Below are positions 1 through 7,622 of a stretch of DNA of 17,085 nucleotides, piece by piece; position 1 is the first letter of the stretch, and every line of letters starts with the position of its first letter. Location: the NCBI GenBank assembly GCA_040880405.1, contig JBBDIM010000151.1, positions 1 through 17,085 on the forward strand, given 5' to 3'. The DNA comes from JBBDIM01 sp040880405 (GTDB lineage Bacteria > Planctomycetota > Planctomycetia > Pirellulales > Pirellulaceae). The position numbers and the translations under genes are program-made. A model generated the notes under the pieces. It did not search any database and was not told the DNA's origin. It was given only the letters and a program-made list of their open reading frames with translations.

Positions 1-48
1 AAGCCGATGATAGTGCATACCAGTGCGAAAGTAGGTATCGCCGGATTT
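1..48 (+). rRNA. rrf: 5S ribosomal RNA, 3' end (partial)
   Basis: The first bases read CCGATGATAGTG, then CATACC, a GTGCGAAAGTA segment and GGTATCGCCGG. This matches the 3' third of bacterial 5S rRNA (compare CCGATGGTAGTG, then a hairpin and GCGAGAGTAGGG, in E. coli). CATACC and GGTAT are the paired strands of the helix IV/V arm, and the final CCGGAT would close helix I with the 5' end, which lies left of the window. The 3' boundary near 45-48 is estimated. A strong terminator follows at 61-94, as expected at the end of an rRNA operon. The identification rests on the conserved segment alone, since only about 40 percent of the gene is present. Confidence 0.85.
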
Positions 49-60
49 ATTTTACACTTC

Positions 61-94
61 AAAGCCCTTGGACTTACCTCCAAGGGCTTTTTTT
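61..94 (+). terminator. Intrinsic terminator of the rRNA operon
   Basis: Bases 61-72 (AAAGCCCTTGGA) pair perfectly with 79-90 (TCCAAGGGCTTT) around the 6-base loop CTTACC. An uninterrupted T run follows to position 94. This 12-bp stem with a T tract is a textbook rho-independent terminator, placed 13 bases after the 5S rRNA end. The T tract runs directly into the first ATG (95) available to the next gene. Confidence 0.9.
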
Positions 95-130
95 ATGCGC
101 CCAACCATGATGGATGGAAGAACGACCTCG

Positions 131-2359
131 ATGGTTGATTCCTGGGAGACCCAACTCGCCAACTCCAATCCGGCGCTACGGCGTCAGGCGGGTGTCTATT
201 TCACGCCGCGGCCGGTAGCGACCGCCATGGTTGGGGCGGTTCAGCAACTTCTTGTCGATGACTTTGGACTTCCGCTCGGGCTGGCCGATGAGCAGTTGCC
301 GGGTATTCTTGAGCCTTCGCTGGGAGAGGGTGTTTTTGCGGGAGAGGTTTTTCTGAGAGTTCATGCCACCATGATGGAATGCTGGAAAGGAAAGGGGATT
401 TCCGATGCTGAGATCTCAAGGCGATGGGATGAGTATATTGTCCAATCTCTCGGCCCGCGGTTTCATGCGATTGAACTGATGCCGGAGGCGATCCGGCATG
501 CCAAACGCTACCTGGCCGGGGTATTGGCGACTACCGGTTATCATGGGCCGGTCGACCGGGCGATCACGATTCACACCGGGAGTGCGCTAGAGGAGTCAGC
601 GCTTGCGGGTATGAACCACAGGTGCGCCGTCGTTCTGGGAAATCCTCCGTATCGGTCCGCCTCGACCAATCACAGCCCATGGCTCGATCAATTGATGAAG
701 GGGCAATTTGATGGGGACGCTCAACGCCGCAGTTATTTTCATCTGGCGGGAAAGTCTCTCGGAGAGAAGAAACTTTGGTTGGGGGACGATTACGTCAAAT
801 TCTTTCGCGTCGCGCAGTGGCTGATCGACCAAACCGGGTACGGCATTCTGGCCCTGGTCACCAATCATGGCTACCTGGATAACATCACGTTCCGCGGGAT
901 GCGGCACGCTTTGCTCGATCAATTTTCACGGATCGAGATCCTTGATCTGGGTGGGAACCGAAAAGGGCGGGGGGGCCTCAATGCGGACGGCATCGATGAA
1001 AATATCTTCGAGATCGAGCAAGGAACCGCAATTGGCCTGTTTTCGCGGTCTCCCAGGCCCGCGGAAGAGCAGCAGGTCCGGTATGGTAAGTTAAGTGGGA
1101 CGCGAACCGAGAAAATTTCACGGCTTCAACAGGCACCCCTATCGCGGCTTGCCACCGAATCCATCTTTGCTACAGCCCCCCATTACTTTTTTACCCCGCA
1201 AGACACCACGGCCGAGGCCCAATACTCGCAAGGAATCCTTCTAACCGAACTAATGCCGCGGGCTAGTTCGGCGGTGGTGACGGCGCGGGATCATTTGGTG
1301 ATCGATACCGATCGAGACCGCTTGATGCAGCGGATATGCCGGCTGCGAGATGCCGATATCTCGGACGAGTCGATCCGCAACGAGTATTTTCCACGCCCCC
1401 GCTCGCAAAAGTACCCGCCGGGAGACACGCGAGGCTGGAAACTGGCCGAGGCGAGGGCAATCCTGAGGGGGGACGACCATTGGGAGCAGCGGATTGAGCG
1501 CTGTCTTTATCGGCCGTTTGATTGGCGGTGGATTTACTGGCACCGCGCGATGGTTGACTGGCCCCGCGGCGCGGAAATGGCGTCGCTTACGCAACCGGGG
1601 AACATCGGCCTGATTGTCCGCCGCCAGTTTCCACCGGATCATCCCGCTACCTTCTTTTTTGTCACCAACCGACTCACCCTCGACGGGATTTTGCGGAACG
1701 ATAATCGAGGCAACGAAACGATTTTGCCGCTGTGGATTGATGGAAAGCCCAATGTCGATGTCGCACAACTCGCCCCGTCGTTGGAATCCATCGACTACGC
1801 TTGGAGCGATCAGCCCCATCCGAACGAGGCGAACACCCTGGGCCCTGAGTCATGGTTGGCCCTGGTTTACGCCCTCGTGCATCTACCGGAGTACCGCACT
1901 CGCTTCGCGGCTCCACTGCGGATCGATTTTCCGAGGGTTTTTTTGCCAAGGCGTGGCGATGTGGTAAGGGGAATGGTCCCGCTGGGAAAGCGGCTCATTG
2001 AACTTCACCTGTCTGGTGAAAGCATGGGCCCCTCAATAGATGACCAGGCCCCGGTAGTGGTCGCGCCTCGATTTCCCCGGTTTGCGGACGGAGTGGTGTG
2101 GGTTGATCCTGAAACGCTGATCGAGAAAATCGACGAAACCACCTGGAACATGAAAATCGGTGGGCACCAGGTGGCGCGGAAATGGCTGAAGGATCGCCGT
2201 GGTCAGCAGCTAACTGCGGTAGACCGGGCCGCTTACCACCAGATCATTGACACGCTGCGGCAAACTTCCCGCATCTCCCTGGAGATCCAGCAGGTGGTGG
2301 ATCAACAGGGCGGGTTCGATGCGGTGTTTGCCCTGTCGCCGAGCAATGCCCCGGCTTAA
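131..2359 (+). CDS. Stand-alone type ISP-like adenine-N6 DNA methyltransferase with specificity domain
   Basis: Predicted to transfer a methyl group from S-adenosylmethionine to adenine in DNA. From ATG 131 it is 742 residues. A YFTP segment and motif I (LEPSLGEG, about residues 60-67) bind the cofactor, and NPPY (171-174) is the catalytic motif IV of N6-adenine enzymes. DENIFEIEQGTAIGLF (about 289-304), YRPFDWRWIY and the later PEYRTRFAAPLRIDFPR are hallmarks of the type ISP methylase and C-terminal recognition region. Family type ISP enzymes of about 1,600 residues also carry an N-terminal nuclease and helicase; both are absent here and in the neighbourhood. Motif I has EPSLGEG where DPACGTG is usual. 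I prefer ATG 131, which has GGAAG 10 bases upstream; ATG 95, 107 and 110 are alternatives, and TTG 68 lies inside the terminator stem. It could be an orphan regulatory methylase or part of a split system. Confidence 0.85.
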   Translation: MVDSWETQLANSNPALRRQAGVYFTPRPVATAMVGAVQQLLVDDFGLPLGLADEQLPGILEPSLGEGVFAGEVFLRVHATMMECWKGKGISDAEISRRWDEYIVQSLGPRFHAIELMPEAIRHAKRYLAGVLATTGYHGPVDRAITIHTGSALEESALAGMNHRCAVVLGNPPYRSASTNHSPWLDQLMKGQFDGDAQRRSYFHLAGKSLGEKKLWLGDDYVKFFRVAQWLIDQTGYGILALVTNHGYLDNITFRGMRHALLDQFSRIEILDLGGNRKGRGGLNADGIDENIFEIEQGTAIGLFSRSPRPAEEQQVRYGKLSGTRTEKISRLQQAPLSRLATESIFATAPHYFFTPQDTTAEAQYSQGILLTELMPRASSAVVTARDHLVIDTDRDRLMQRICRLRDADISDESIRNEYFPRPRSQKYPPGDTRGWKLAEARAILRGDDHWEQRIERCLYRPFDWRWIYWHRAMVDWPRGAEMASLTQPGNIGLIVRRQFPPDHPATFFFVTNRLTLDGILRNDNRGNETILPLWIDGKPNVDVAQLAPSLESIDYAWSDQPHPNEANTLGPESWLALVYALVHLPEYRTRFAAPLRIDFPRVFLPRRGDVVRGMVPLGKRLIELHLSGESMGPSIDDQAPVVVAPRFPRFADGVVWVDPETLIEKIDETTWNMKIGGHQVARKWLKDRRGQQLTAVDRAAYHQIIDTLRQTSRISLEIQQVVDQQGGFDAVFALSPSNAPA

Positions 2360-4311
2360 TCGTCGTCGCGGAGTTTGGCCAGCACCGAGAAATCTTCCAG
2401 TGTGGTCGTATCTTGGGCCACTTCTTTTCCGGCGGCGATGTCGCGGAGCAGACGCCGCATGATTTTCCCGCTGCGGGTCTTCGGCAAACTGGCGGCAAAG
2501 CGAATCACGTCCGGCACGGCGAGTGCCCCGATTTCTCGGCGAACGTGCTGCTTTAGCTCTTTGCGAAGCGCTTCGTTCGGCTCCGCGGTTTTAACCGTCA
2601 CGAATACCGCGATCGCTTCCCCCTTCAGATCATGGGGAAATCCAACCGCCGCTGCTTCCGCCACGCCGGGGTGCGAGACGATGGCGCTTTCGACTTCAAT
2701 GGTGCTGAGGCGATGCCCTGAGACGTTGATCACATCGTCGATCCGGCCCATGATCCAGTAGTACCCATCCTCGTCGCGGCGGGCGTTGTCACCGGCCAAA
2801 TACTTGCCGGGGATTTTGGACCAGTAGGTTTCCTTGTATCGCTCGTTGTCTCCCCACAGGCCGCGGAGCATCCCGGGCCAAGGGTGGGTGATGGTGAGCA
2901 TGCCTCCTTGGTTGTCGCCCGCTTCCTCAAGCGACTCGTCGTAGATGGCGGGGATGATCCCCGGCAGCGGCTTGGTGCAACTGCCTGGCTTGGTGGCGAT
3001 CGCCCCGGGCAGCGGCGACATCATAATGCCGCCGGTCTCGGTTTGCCACCAGGTATCGACAATCGGGCAGCGTCCGCCGCCGATTTTTTCGTGGTACCAC
3101 ATCCAGGCCTGAGGATTGATCCCTTCCCCCACGGTGCCCAGCAGCCGGAGGCTGCTCAGGTCGTGCTTGTCGACCCACGCGTCGCCCCATTTGATGAAGG
3201 CCCGGATGGCGGTGGGGGCCGTGTAGAGGATGGTGACTTTGTATTTCTCGATGATCTCCCAAAAGCGGCCCTCGTCCGGCGCGTTGGGGGCCCCTTCGTA
3301 CATCACGCAGGTCGCCCCGGCGGAGAAGGGACCGTACACCACGTAGCTGTGCCCGGTGACCCAGCCGCAGTCGGCGGTACACCAGTAGATGTCGTCGTCG
3401 CGGTGATCGAAGACCCACTCGAAAGTTTTTTTGGCGTACAGGTTGTACCCGGCGGTGGTGTGCAAGATGCCCTTGGGTTTTCCGGTCGAGCCGCTGGTGT
3501 AGAGGATGTAAAGCGGTGCCTCGCTATCCAGTGGCGTGGCGGGACATTCGGCCGAGGCGGCCTCCATCGCCTCATGCCACCAAACATCACGGCCCGCTTG
3601 CATGTCGACTTGGTTTTCGACACGCCGCAAGACGATACATTTCTGGACGCTGGGTGATTTCTCCAGGGCCTCATCGACGGTCGCCTTGAGGGGCAAGCGT
3701 TTACCGCGCCGCCAGCCGCCATCGGCAGTGATCACCATTTTCGCTTGGGCATCGTTGTTGCGGTCGGCGATCGATTCCGCAGAGAACCCGGCGAAAATCA
3801 CCGAGTGGACCGCACCAATCCGGGCGCAAGCCAGCATTGCGACGGCCAACTCCGGCACCATCGGCATGTAAATGGAAACAACGTCCCCCTGCTGAATCCC
3901 CTCGGTTTTCAGGACATTGGCGAACTTGCAAACTTCCGCGTGCAGCTCGGCGTAGGTCAAGGTTCGCTCGTCGCCTGGTTCCCCTTCCCAGAGGATCGCG
4001 GGCTTGTTGGCAGTGGGGCCGTCCAAGTGCCGGTCGAGGCAGTTGTACGAGATGTTGGTTTTTCCACCCACAAACCACTGGGCGAATGGCTCCTCCCACT
4101 TCAGCACTTCCGTATAGGGCTCGAACCAGTGGAGCTCCTCCTTGGCCAGCTTGTCCCAGAAGGCCTCGGGGTCCGCTTTGGCCTCATCCCAAAGTTGTTG
4201 GTATTCTTCTTCCGACTTGATCCGGGCCTGGGCTGAAAACTCCGGGCTGGGAGGGAACAGCCGCGACTCGTGCATCATGTTGTCAATGTGCCCGGTGTTC
4301 GGATTCGACAT
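2356..4311 (-). CDS. acsA: Acetyl-CoA synthetase (acetate-CoA ligase, AMP-forming)
   Basis: Converts acetate, ATP and CoA to acetyl-CoA through an acetyl-AMP intermediate in the cytoplasm. The 651-residue length is normal for the family. The ATP-binding loop YTSGSTGKPKG is at 271-281, the acetate-pocket segment VDTWWQTETGG at 418-428, the hinge region YWIMGRIDDVINVSGHR at about 518-534, and the catalytic lysine motif KTRSGKIMRR at 611-620. K616 is the residue that protein acetylation silences in well-studied homologues. The ATG at 4311 is preceded by AGGA about 9 bases upstream. Its stop codon overlaps that of the convergent methyltransferase. The 214-bp gap upstream is free of genes and should hold its promoter. 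Confidence 0.97.
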   Translation of the reverse strand: MSNPNTGHIDNMMHESRLFPPSPEFSAQARIKSEEEYQQLWDEAKADPEAFWDKLAKEELHWFEPYTEVLKWEEPFAQWFVGGKTNISYNCLDRHLDGPTANKPAILWEGEPGDERTLTYAELHAEVCKFANVLKTEGIQQGDVVSIYMPMVPELAVAMLACARIGAVHSVIFAGFSAESIADRNNDAQAKMVITADGGWRRGKRLPLKATVDEALEKSPSVQKCIVLRRVENQVDMQAGRDVWWHEAMEAASAECPATPLDSEAPLYILYTSGSTGKPKGILHTTAGYNLYAKKTFEWVFDHRDDDIYWCTADCGWVTGHSYVVYGPFSAGATCVMYEGAPNAPDEGRFWEIIEKYKVTILYTAPTAIRAFIKWGDAWVDKHDLSSLRLLGTVGEGINPQAWMWYHEKIGGGRCPIVDTWWQTETGGIMMSPLPGAIATKPGSCTKPLPGIIPAIYDESLEEAGDNQGGMLTITHPWPGMLRGLWGDNERYKETYWSKIPGKYLAGDNARRDEDGYYWIMGRIDDVINVSGHRLSTIEVESAIVSHPGVAEAAAVGFPHDLKGEAIAVFVTVKTAEPNEALRKELKQHVRREIGALAVPDVIRFAASLPKTRSGKIMRRLLRDIAAGKEVAQDTTTLEDFSVLAKLRDDD

Positions 4312-4464
4312 TCAGAGCGTCCTAAGCTGGGGTGCAGTGATGAGGATCTTCGCCTAACGATCAAACGGGCGATTTTAGAAGTGATTGAGAGAAGTGTCAA
4401 CGAACCCGGAAAAACCGGAAGATCCCTCGCGATATCTCGCGCGCGGATTGTCGGCCATCCGGCA

Positions 4465-4505
4465 ACGAGCGAAAGCGGGGCGATATCCCTGTTGCTTCCG
4501 CTCGT
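4465..4505. other. Imperfect hairpin between acsA start and the DUF6807 gene end
   Basis: Bases 4465-4476 (ACGAGCGAAAGC) pair with 4494-4505 (GCTTCCGCTCGT) except for one mismatch, and the loop holds a further GGG/CCC pair. It lies 20 bases past the stop of the minus-strand DUF6807 gene and could end its transcript, but no T tract follows on that strand. The rest of 4312-4525 shows no gene and should carry the acsA promoter, which I could not define. Confidence 0.35.
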
Positions 4506-4525
4506 TTGGGGCTTTCGAATTTCGA

Positions 4526-5785
4526 CTACTTCACGACTTTGGTGGTAGGCGGAGAGACGAAGTCGAGGCTGTGGTGCTCCACATCCTCAACATCCAGGGC
4601 CCCGGCGTGTACGCAGAGGCGGTAGTTCACCTTCAGCGATTTCCCCTTGGGGATCTCCTTCTCAAAGTACGAGCCGAAGCGGCCGTAATCCCGTTCGCTG
4701 AATCGGGCCGGTTTGGGATTATCGTCCCGGTCGAGGTAGCACACGGTGTACTGCTGATCGAAGGCGACGAAGCTGAGGGCGTACCAAGGGAGGTTGATGT
4801 GGTCCTCGTTGCCGGGCCAATTGCGGAACTTGCCCGGTTCCCCTTTGCCGTCGGGACGGACATAGTAGGTTTTGTCCTTGGTTTTATCCGGCACGTGCTG
4901 GGTGGCGCGGAACTGGAACCCGGCGTGCTGCGGGTCACCATCAAGCTTCATGTCTTCGACGTCGGCGGTTAGCTTCGACGCGAACTCCAGAGTGACATCG
5001 TCCGGTGTGTTGAAGAGCGTGATCTCACGCAATTCCGTGGCGAATGGCTTTCCATCCTGACCGTTCCATTGAACCTTCAGAAGCTGCCGGGCGACGACCG
5101 GACCTGCTTCCAGGCGGACGAACTCGGCGTGCTCCTGCGACTCACCCTTGCGACAATGCCAGACGTCGGCTGTCTGTTTTTTTCCATCGCTGGTGTAGCT
5201 AATCCGATTGAAGCCGTAAAACACACCCCGGTGATGCGGAAACAACCCGCCCGCCCCTTTGGTTAATTGATGCTCGCCGGTCGGATCGTAGAGGTGGTGA
5301 TAGATCTTGAAGGTCTCGGACTGGCGCTCTTTGCTGCTGGTGTCCATCGCCTCGTACATGTACCGGGCCACCTGCCGATCGCCGAATTGGAGGTCCATGT
5401 GTTTCCCCTCTTCGTCGATCCACTTGTATTGGTCTCCTTCGGAGGCATCTTTTGAAAAGGTGACTTCAAAGGTGGCGGTGGTGTCGGCATAGAGGCTTGG
5501 CAACACGAAATGAAGCTCGCGGGCCTTGCTGTTGTCGGTCTCGTTCATCAGGCCAGGCTTGGTCAATTGACCGACCAAAGCCTTGCCCTCTTTCGGCGTC
5601 AATTTGACGACCGTAGCGTCCGCGTGATCATCCGGGACTTCGATGACCACGGTCACCGGAACGTCGGATCGATCGTACTGACCGGAGGCGACTTCAATCT
5701 TCATGGAGTGGGCCATGGCTAATGGGGCGACCGCGGCAAGGACCATCCAAGAGCAGAGTGTTTTCAGCAGGGGGCGGGTAGGCAT
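4526..5785 (-). CDS. Secreted DUF6807 (PmoA-like) family protein
   Basis: A 419-residue exported protein of unknown biochemical role. The start chosen is the ATG at 5785: it opens a clear signal peptide (positive MPTRPLLKT, hydrophobic core about 11-23, probable cleavage after AMA at residue 25) and has TGAGGAA upstream. The open frame extends to 5860 but the extra residues would bury the signal. After a beta-rich N-terminal part (about 28-115), the family signature PHHRG (183-187), DVWH (207-210) and HAGFQFRA (287-294) appear. The family is named after methane oxygenase PmoA in domain databases, but this is not a membrane monooxygenase subunit. Such proteins are frequent in Planctomycetota and Bacteroidota, often near sugar catabolism genes; a carbohydrate-related periplasmic role is only inference. 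Confidence 0.85.
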   Translation of the reverse strand: MPTRPLLKTLCSWMVLAAVAPLAMAHSMKIEVASGQYDRSDVPVTVVIEVPDDHADATVVKLTPKEGKALVGQLTKPGLMNETDNSKARELHFVLPSLYADTTATFEVTFSKDASEGDQYKWIDEEGKHMDLQFGDRQVARYMYEAMDTSSKERQSETFKIYHHLYDPTGEHQLTKGAGGLFPHHRGVFYGFNRISYTSDGKKQTADVWHCRKGESQEHAEFVRLEAGPVVARQLLKVQWNGQDGKPFATELREITLFNTPDDVTLEFASKLTADVEDMKLDGDPQHAGFQFRATQHVPDKTKDKTYYVRPDGKGEPGKFRNWPGNEDHINLPWYALSFVAFDQQYTVCYLDRDDNPKPARFSERDYGRFGSYFEKEIPKGKSLKVNYRLCVHAGALDVEDVEHHSLDFVSPPTTKVVK

Positions 5786-5921
5786 GGGGTGGAATTCCTC
5801 AAGAGCTAAGAGATTTTTTACGCAGCCTTCTATCATAGCCCGATTTACCGGCAGACTCAATCATTTGCCGAGGGGGGGGAGGTTTTTTGGGGGGATGATT
5901 GTTTGGTGGTCCGTCCAATCA

Positions 5922-6040
5922 GAGTTTACGCGTGGCACTGATTCCTGGGTGCCATGCCCACGCCCTCCAACGTGGGCATGAGAAGTGAGAGATAATCATG
6001 TCTCTTCCGAGGATTCCGGACGCCGTCTCCGGTTCCATCA
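5922..6040 (+). repeat. Intergenic hairpin repeat, copy A
   Basis: The core is the hairpin CATGCCCACG / CGTGGGCATG (5953-5962 with 5971-5980). From 5945 to 5987 it is identical, 43 of 43 bases, to copy B at 13255-13297. The outer flank (GAGTTTACG at 5922-5930) matches the ends of the element at 13238-13519. The inner flank to about 6040 remains roughly 70 percent similar to copy B by eye. Confidence 0.85.
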
Positions 6041-6218
6041 GTCGATATTGTCGGTGCCACAGGATTCCACCCGGTCGAGACGCTCCCCCTGGGACGGGTG
6101 CGATCCGCGTTATGCGCCTGAATGAGCCGATACGGGACCATCCCCAATTCGCCCAGGCCCAAAGGGCTGACACAATTCAATCGAGCAGCATCGATCATCC
6201 ATGTAGTCGAAACGCATT

Positions 6219-6300
6219 TTTGAAACGCAGAGCCGCGGAGAGCGCGGAGACGCAGCGTACATAGGGGGTCTCTGCGATCTCCGCGGCTCTGCGTTTCAAA
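6219..6300. repeat. Perfect 23-bp inverted repeat of the CGCAGAG/CGCGGAG family
   Basis: Bases 6219-6241 (beginning TTTGAAACGCAGAGCCGCGG) are exactly complementary to 6278-6300, with 36 bases between. The arms carry the short G/C-rich periodic motif CGCAGAG-CGCGGAG. No reading frame here resembles a protein, so I read it as a non-coding repeat able to fold into a long hairpin. Confidence 0.85.
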
Positions 6301-6328
6301 CCTGGAAAGCGGCTGTTTCGCGGGTTGC

Positions 6329-6357
6329 TTTTCGTGTCATTCGTCTGTTTTGTGGTT
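6329..6357 (+). repeat. Degenerate TTCGTGT-type periodic repeat
   Basis: The stretch contains TTCGTGTCA, TTCGTCTGT and TTTGTGGTT in tandem, a roughly 9-10-base period that has decayed. It resembles periodic motifs that recur in intergenic DNA of many environmental bacteria. It is short and degenerate, so the call is tentative. Confidence 0.4.
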
Positions 6358-6393
6358 AAAAAAATGAGCTGCGGGTTGCCTTGCCCCAGTGAA

Positions 6394-6475
6394 AACCATC
6401 CGTGAAATCCGTGTTGCCCGTGGTTAAAAACAATGCAGGATCTAACCACGGATTACGCGGATTTCTCGGATAAGA
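6394..6475. repeat. Imperfect inverted repeat of the ATCCGTGAAATCCGTG family
   Basis: The left arm (6394-6427) contains ATCCGTGAAATCCGTG and CCGTGGTTA. The right arm (6441-6475), read on the other strand, contains ATCCGAGAAATCCGCG and CCGTGGTTA. The two arms are clearly copies of one ten-base-period motif facing each other, separated by about 13 bases. Confidence 0.7.
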
Positions 6476-6547
6476 TTTACGCGGGCAGAGCGGGTGGTGT
6501 CTTGGCCGGTTCACCGCGAGTAAGGGTTTGGGTTGTCCGAGCTTGTA

Positions 6548-6611
6548 GCCGCTTTGGTGGTTGATGATGAGGGTTGCCGGTGGAGGATTTTCCCGCCCAA
6601 ACATGCCCACG
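6548..6611 (-). repeat. Intergenic hairpin repeat, copy D (half hairpin)
   Basis: These 64 bases align over their whole length with 13413-13475 at about two thirds identity by eye, ending in the shared CCCGCC and AAACATGCCCACG. The second arm of the hairpin and the outer terminal repeat seen at 13476-13519 are missing here. With copy A it would bound a 690-bp segment. Confidence 0.6.
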
Positions 6612-6612
6612 T

Positions 6613-6632
6613 ACCAAGACAGCTTGGTTTTT
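6613..6632 (+). terminator. Weak terminator-like hairpin
   Basis: ACCAAG (6613-6618) pairs with CTTGGT (6623-6628) around ACAG, followed by TTTT. The stem is short and no plus-strand gene ends nearby, so it may be chance or part of the repeat. Confidence 0.25.
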
Positions 6633-6649
6633 CGTGGGGATTAGGAAAA

Positions 6650-6685
6650 AATTTCTCTCGCAAAGCCGCCAAGACGCAAAGGGGG
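6650..6685 (+). repeat. Degenerate CGCAAAG-type periodic repeat
   Basis: CTCGCAAAGCCGCCAAGACGCAAAG shows three successive units of a nine-base motif (CGCAAAG, CGCCAAG, CGCAAAG). It is the fourth kind of periodic motif within 470 bases. It has no coding appearance. Confidence 0.5.
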
Positions 6686-6705
6686 AATTGAAGGGGAGGG
6701 AAAAA

Positions 6706-6719
6706 GAATCGGCCGATTC
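6706..6719. other. Perfect 14-bp palindrome
   Basis: GAATCGGCCGATTC is an exact palindrome, located 150 bases beyond the stop of the minus-strand glycosyltransferase. It could be a binding site for a dimeric protein or a chance palindrome. Apart from it I see nothing supported in 6686-6869. Confidence 0.3.
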
Positions 6720-6869
6720 GTGTTGACCTTTCGAGCCTTTCCGCGGCGGTGCCCGCTCATGCGGCTAGCCGACCGTCAGGCACCACGGGGACCATCGACA
6801 ACCGAAAACAACGGGGTGCCGATGACCTACCCGATGAGTGGAACCCGTAAACACGGATTTTTCGGCCGC

Positions 6870-7622
6870 TTAATACCGTTTGGTCCAGGTTTTTACCCCG
6901 AGGCCAAACAGGATAAACACCGCTTTGATGGCCTCGGTCATGTTGATCTTGGAGGTGCCGTATTTTCGTTCGACAAAAGTGAACGGCACCTCTTCAAACC
7001 GGGCCCCAACACGGAGGAGACGCCAGAGGATTTCCTCGAAGAAGGAATAACCTTGGCTCGTGATGTCGTCGAAGTTTAGGCGGCGGAGCATCGGGATCGG
7101 GTAAGCCCTGAACGAGCCGCTGCAATCGCGGATGGGGAGCCGGAGCATCCAAGCGGCGTAAGTGTTGATCATGCGGCTCATGACGTGTCGCCGCCAAGGC
7201 CAGCCGATGATTCCGCCCCCCTCGACGTATCGCGAACCGAGGACCACCGTCGTGTCGGGATCGATTTGATCCATCGTTTCGATTAGCTTGGGGATCAATT
7301 CCGGAGGGTGACTCAGGTCGGCATCCAGGTTGACCATCACATGATAGTTTTGCCGAATGGCATACCGCATCGCCTCGATAACCGCTGAACCGAGACCCCG
7401 TTTGCCGGTTCGATGGAGGCAGTGGAGACGCGGATTGTGGGTTTTCTGTTCATCACACCAGCGGCCGGTCCCATCGGGGGAATCGTCGTCGATCACCAAA
7501 ATGTCCGCTTGAGGCATCGCTGCGGAGATTCGCTCCACCAATTGGGGGAGGTTTTCGATTTCGTTGTAGGTGGCAACCGCCACCAACACGCGGGGCGGAC
7601 GGATTTCAGCGGATGAGGACAA
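6870..7622 (-). CDS. Glycosyltransferase family 2, polyprenyl-phosphate mannose synthase-like
   Basis: Predicted to transfer a sugar, typically mannose from GDP-mannose, to a polyprenyl phosphate carrier at the cytoplasmic face of the membrane. The 250-residue protein has the GT-A start VAVATYNE (14-21), IDDDSPDGTG (45-54), the metal-binding DAD at D100-D102 (LDADLSHPPEL), VLGSRYVEGGG (128-137) and the acceptor-side motif FVERKYGTSKINMTEA (216-231). These match the DPM1 class. It lacks the C-terminal membrane helices that some bacterial relatives carry. The start is TTG at 7622: an in-frame TGA lies 15 bases upstream and no ATG is available before the conserved core. No good ribosome site is visible. 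It is divergent from the MFS gene. The sugar and lipid specificity are not visible in the sequence. Confidence 0.9.
   Translation of the reverse strand: MSSSAEIRPPRVLVAVATYNEIENLPQLVERISAAMPQADILVIDDDSPDGTGRWCDEQKTHNPRLHCLHRTGKRGLGSAVIEAMRYAIRQNYHVMVNLDADLSHPPELIPKLIETMDQIDPDTTVVLGSRYVEGGGIIGWPWRRHVMSRMINTYAAWMLRLPIRDCSGSFRAYPIPMLRRLNFDDITSQGYSFFEEILWRLLRVGARFEEVPFTFVERKYGTSKINMTEAIKAVFILFGLGVKTWTKRY

Noticed and set aside
68..94. TTG 68 as start of the methyltransferase
   Set aside because: It lies inside the stem of the rRNA terminator, and the added residues do not resemble the family.
2884..3657. 257-residue open frame opposite acsA
   Set aside because: It lies entirely inside the well-supported acsA gene, has no recognisable domain, and its composition is that expected of an antisense frame in GC-rich coding DNA.
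6720..7079. Plus-strand 119-residue frame
   Set aside because: Most of it overlaps the 3' end of the glycosyltransferase in antisense and the rest has no protein-like character.
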